16,092 bases of DNA from the NCBI GenBank assembly GCA_903868295.1, contig CAIPUQ010000097.1, positions 1 to 16,092 of the forward strand. Direction: 5' to 3'. A program made the position numbers and the translations under genes. The notes beneath the pieces are model-generated. The model made no database searches. It saw only the letters and a list, made by a program, of their open reading frames with translations, and was not told the origin of the DNA. Shown one piece after another: positions 13,903 through 16,092 of the stretch. This stretch comes from an uncultured Roseiflexaceae bacterium (GTDB lineage Bacteria; Chloroflexota; Chloroflexia; Chloroflexales; Roseiflexaceae). Positions within the stretch are counted from its first letter, which is position 1; each line of letters begins with the position of its first letter.

Positions 13903-16092
13903 ATGAACAGCACACTCCTCGCGCCGACACCCGAACAACAAGCCGTCATCACGCACCCGTTACGACATCACGCACGTGTCCTAGCGGTGGCTGGTTCAGG
14001 CAAAACGACCACGATTGTATTGCGGGTTGCCCATCTCATCAACGAACTCGGGGTTGCCCCCGGTGCGGTACGGGTGTTTGCCTACAATGCCCTCGCACGC
14101 AACGAGCTCCGCGCACGTATTGAAGCGGTGCTGCCAGACAAGCGCGATCAACCGCGCGTCGATACCTTTCACTCCTTCTGCTTTCGTTGGATCAAGCAGG
14201 CTATCAGCACCGGCTTGCTTGCAGAGCCGAGCGAATGGTGGCTCGACGAAGCCACGGATCGTTCACGCATCCTCATGTATCGGGCCCTGCAGTCGCTGGT
14301 GGGCGAAGGAATCATCGAAGAAGGTGCGGTCGATATCGATGCGGTCGCCTCAGCAATTACCTTGTGGAAGTCGGGACTCGTCCCACCAGGTGCTGAACGT
14401 GCTGCCCACGCCACAAGCAGTGATATTCCGTTGGTGTATGCCCGCTACGAGGAGTTTCGGCACGAGGCAGCTGCGCTCGGTTTTGACGATTTTGTCGCTA
14501 CCGTCCTTTCGATTGCCCAGGCACATCCTGATTTTTGGCAACGGGCGGTCGGTAGCTTGCGTGTCGTGATTGTCGACGAATACCAAGACGTGAATTATGG
14601 ACAAGAACGACTCGTCGAGGCAGTCGCGGGGACACATGCCGACGTGATGGTTGTGGGCGATGACGATCAGACGATTTATGAGTGGCGCGGCGCACGCCCT
14701 GACTACTTGTTGACACGATTTGGGAGTGGGCTGGCCGAGCGGCCGATCATTGACTATCCGTTGACGGTCAGTTTTCGGTTTGGGCCATTGCTCGCACAGA
14801 CCGCCTACAACGTCATTGCACGCAATGCGGTGCGATTCCCCAAAGCGCTCATTGCGTCCCAATGGCATCAATCAACCATTGTTGATGTGGTCGAGGACAA
14901 GCAACAGACGGCTGGGGTGATCGATACGCAACTTGCGTTGCAACTCCAAGATTGGGTGCGGCAGCACGGAGCCCAGACGGTCGTCGTGTTGGGGCGCACC
15001 CTCGGGCAACTGCAGTCATTCGAGATTGCGTGTCTGCTCGAGGGAATTCCGTATCGCGTGTTGGGGCGAGGCCCTGTGTATCAACGGCGCGAACATCAAA
15101 TTCTGGCGGATTACCTGCGTATCGGGTATGCATATGATGTGGAAGTCGATGCAGGAGTGGCTGCGTGCTTTCTGCGCATCATCAATACTCCGATGCGTGG
15201 TTTGGCGCGCGACCGCATCCAACAGGTGCTCATCCGTGCACAGCAGAGTGGGCAGACCATACGGTCAGCCTTGCAGGAACTCCACGCAGATGCACAAACA
15301 CCACAACTCACCAAAGACCGCATCGACCAGCTCATGGCGTTGTGTGAGCAATTGGTCCGTTTGCTTGCCAATGACGCTTCGGCATATGACGTACTGTCCT
15401 GGTTGAGCACCTCGCTGCGGCTCGATGAGCATTTCGTACGGTCGTTCGGCCGCGGCGAAGCTGCTGCAGAGCGCACGGTCGCGATCCGGCAACTCATTGC
15501 GGTGGCCTCGCACCTCGGTTGGAGCCCATCGGCATACCTCGACTGGTTGGCACAATCCGACCATGCTGCAGGTCAACCAGAGGAGCAACAGGTGCTCTTT
15601 ACGACCGTCTATCGCGCCAAAGGCCTCGAGTACGATGCGGTCTTTATCCCGTCTGCAGTCGAAGGGTTTATGCCGGCTGCCGGTAGTTCCCCCGAGGTGT
15701 TCGATCGGCAGGACCCAACGGCACTACCGGTTGCTTCGGATGCAATCGAAGAAGAACGCCGCTTGTTCTATGTCGCCATTACGCGCGCCAAAACCGTGTT
15801 GACGATAGGAGTCCCATTGCCAGAGCCGGGGTTGGGACGTGATGCACTCCCCAGTGCGACACCGTCACGGTTTGTGTACGAGATGAAGGTACGCGCAACC
15901 GAGCAAATCCTTGCCAGCGCTGATTCGGATGCGCAAGCACTTGCCGAGGCATTTGCCGAACACGGCGCCAGCGAAGGCATGTTGGCGCATCTGGTGCAGT
16001 ATTTTCCCCAGGATGGAGAGATCCGCCAGGTCTGCACGACGTTCAATGGCACGCGGTGGCCGATGCGCCCGCTCAAACCCAAAAAGAAGTAA
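13903..16092 (+). CDS. UvrD/PcrA/Rep-type superfamily 1 ATP-dependent DNA helicase
   Basis: A 729-residue 3'-5' SF1A helicase for DNA repair or recombination/replication rescue. Motifs run in order: Q-motif TPEQQAVI (9-16), Walker A AVAGSGKTT (28-36), TFHSF (88-92), motif II VVIVDEYQD (221-229), motif III GDDDQTIYEWRG (252-263), motif IV-like LTVSFRFG (287-294), motif V TTVYRAKGLEYDAVF (567-581, with YR where HK or HR is common) and motif VI EEERRLFYVAITRA (616-629). Residues after ~640 are a divergent tail ending in a basic KPKKK. The ATG at 13903 is chosen because the Q-motif follows at once. It has no good ribosome-binding site and sits two bases after a terminator T-run. The length matches PcrA/UvrD (about 720-750). 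The subfamily (UvrD, PcrA or Rep-like) cannot be settled by eye. Confidence 0.93.
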   Translation: MNSTLLAPTPEQQAVITHPLRHHARVLAVAGSGKTTTIVLRVAHLINELGVAPGAVRVFAYNALARNELRARIEAVLPDKRDQPRVDTFHSFCFRWIKQAISTGLLAEPSEWWLDEATDRSRILMYRALQSLVGEGIIEEGAVDIDAVASAITLWKSGLVPPGAERAAHATSSDIPLVYARYEEFRHEAAALGFDDFVATVLSIAQAHPDFWQRAVGSLRVVIVDEYQDVNYGQERLVEAVAGTHADVMVVGDDDQTIYEWRGARPDYLLTRFGSGLAERPIIDYPLTVSFRFGPLLAQTAYNVIARNAVRFPKALIASQWHQSTIVDVVEDKQQTAGVIDTQLALQLQDWVRQHGAQTVVVLGRTLGQLQSFEIACLLEGIPYRVLGRGPVYQRREHQILADYLRIGYAYDVEVDAGVAACFLRIINTPMRGLARDRIQQVLIRAQQSGQTIRSALQELHADAQTPQLTKDRIDQLMALCEQLVRLLANDASAYDVLSWLSTSLRLDEHFVRSFGRGEAAAERTVAIRQLIAVASHLGWSPSAYLDWLAQSDHAAGQPEEQQVLFTTVYRAKGLEYDAVFIPSAVEGFMPAAGSSPEVFDRQDPTALPVASDAIEEERRLFYVAITRAKTVLTIGVPLPEPGLGRDALPSATPSRFVYEMKVRATEQILASADSDAQALAEAFAEHGASEGMLAHLVQYFPQDGEIRQVCTTFNGTRWPMRPLKPKKK

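Noticed and set aside
1..16092. CRISPR arrays, tRNA/rRNA genes, insertion sequences, prophage genes
   Set aside because: No direct-repeat array, cloverleaf, transposase or phage protein was recognised on either strand.

Overview
The window looks like a piece of a Chloroflexota (Chloroflexia-like) chromosome of moderately high GC. The main clue is the large solute-binding lipoprotein at 6273-8414: a twin-arginine signal runs into an 'IVAC' lipobox and then an Ala/Pro/Glu/Thr-rich linker, a style common in that phylum. The Opp-type permeases and the SelU-like redoxin fit the same picture. The assignment is inference; there is no rRNA, tRNA, CRISPR array or transposon in the window.

Layout. (1) 2-1909 (+): the 3' part of a polytopic membrane protein of GT-C glycosyltransferase type, still open at the left edge. 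(2) 5238-1906 (-): ilvD (dihydroxy-acid dehydratase), a perfect 13-bp inverted repeat, then two translationally coupled ABC ATPases with no permease in view. The first ATPase carries a C-terminal AbrB/SpoVT-like domain. The second overlaps the stop codon of gene 1 tail to tail. (3) 5393-5941 (+): a peroxiredoxin-like (AhpC/TSA_2, SelU/PRXL2-type) gene, divergent from ilvD, with an in-frame TGA exactly where the first Cys of a CxxC motif belongs and a hairpin just downstream. This is a strong selenoprotein candidate and the most interesting object here. (4) 5942-6272: a regulatory intergenic region with four helically phased GTGCA elements, an inverted repeat, a near-consensus sigma-70 promoter (TTGACA-17-TAGAAT) and a structured leader. 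(5) 6273-12755 (+): a complete five-gene Opp/Dpp-type importer (binding lipoprotein, two permeases, two ATPases), with tandem hairpins after the binding-protein gene and a strong intrinsic terminator at the end. (6) 13013-13855 (+): a TIM-barrel sugar phosphate isomerase/epimerase with its own terminator. (7) 13903-16092 (+): a UvrD/PcrA-type superfamily 1 helicase whose ATG lies two bases after that terminator.

How they fit together. The importer and the neighbouring isomerase/epimerase suggest uptake and processing of a carbohydrate or oligosaccharide rather than, or as well as, peptides (inference). IlvD carries an oxidant-sensitive Fe-S cluster and is divergently paired with the putative selenocysteine redoxin, so an oxidative-stress link is possible but unproven. 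The helicase and the membrane protein look like unrelated neighbours.
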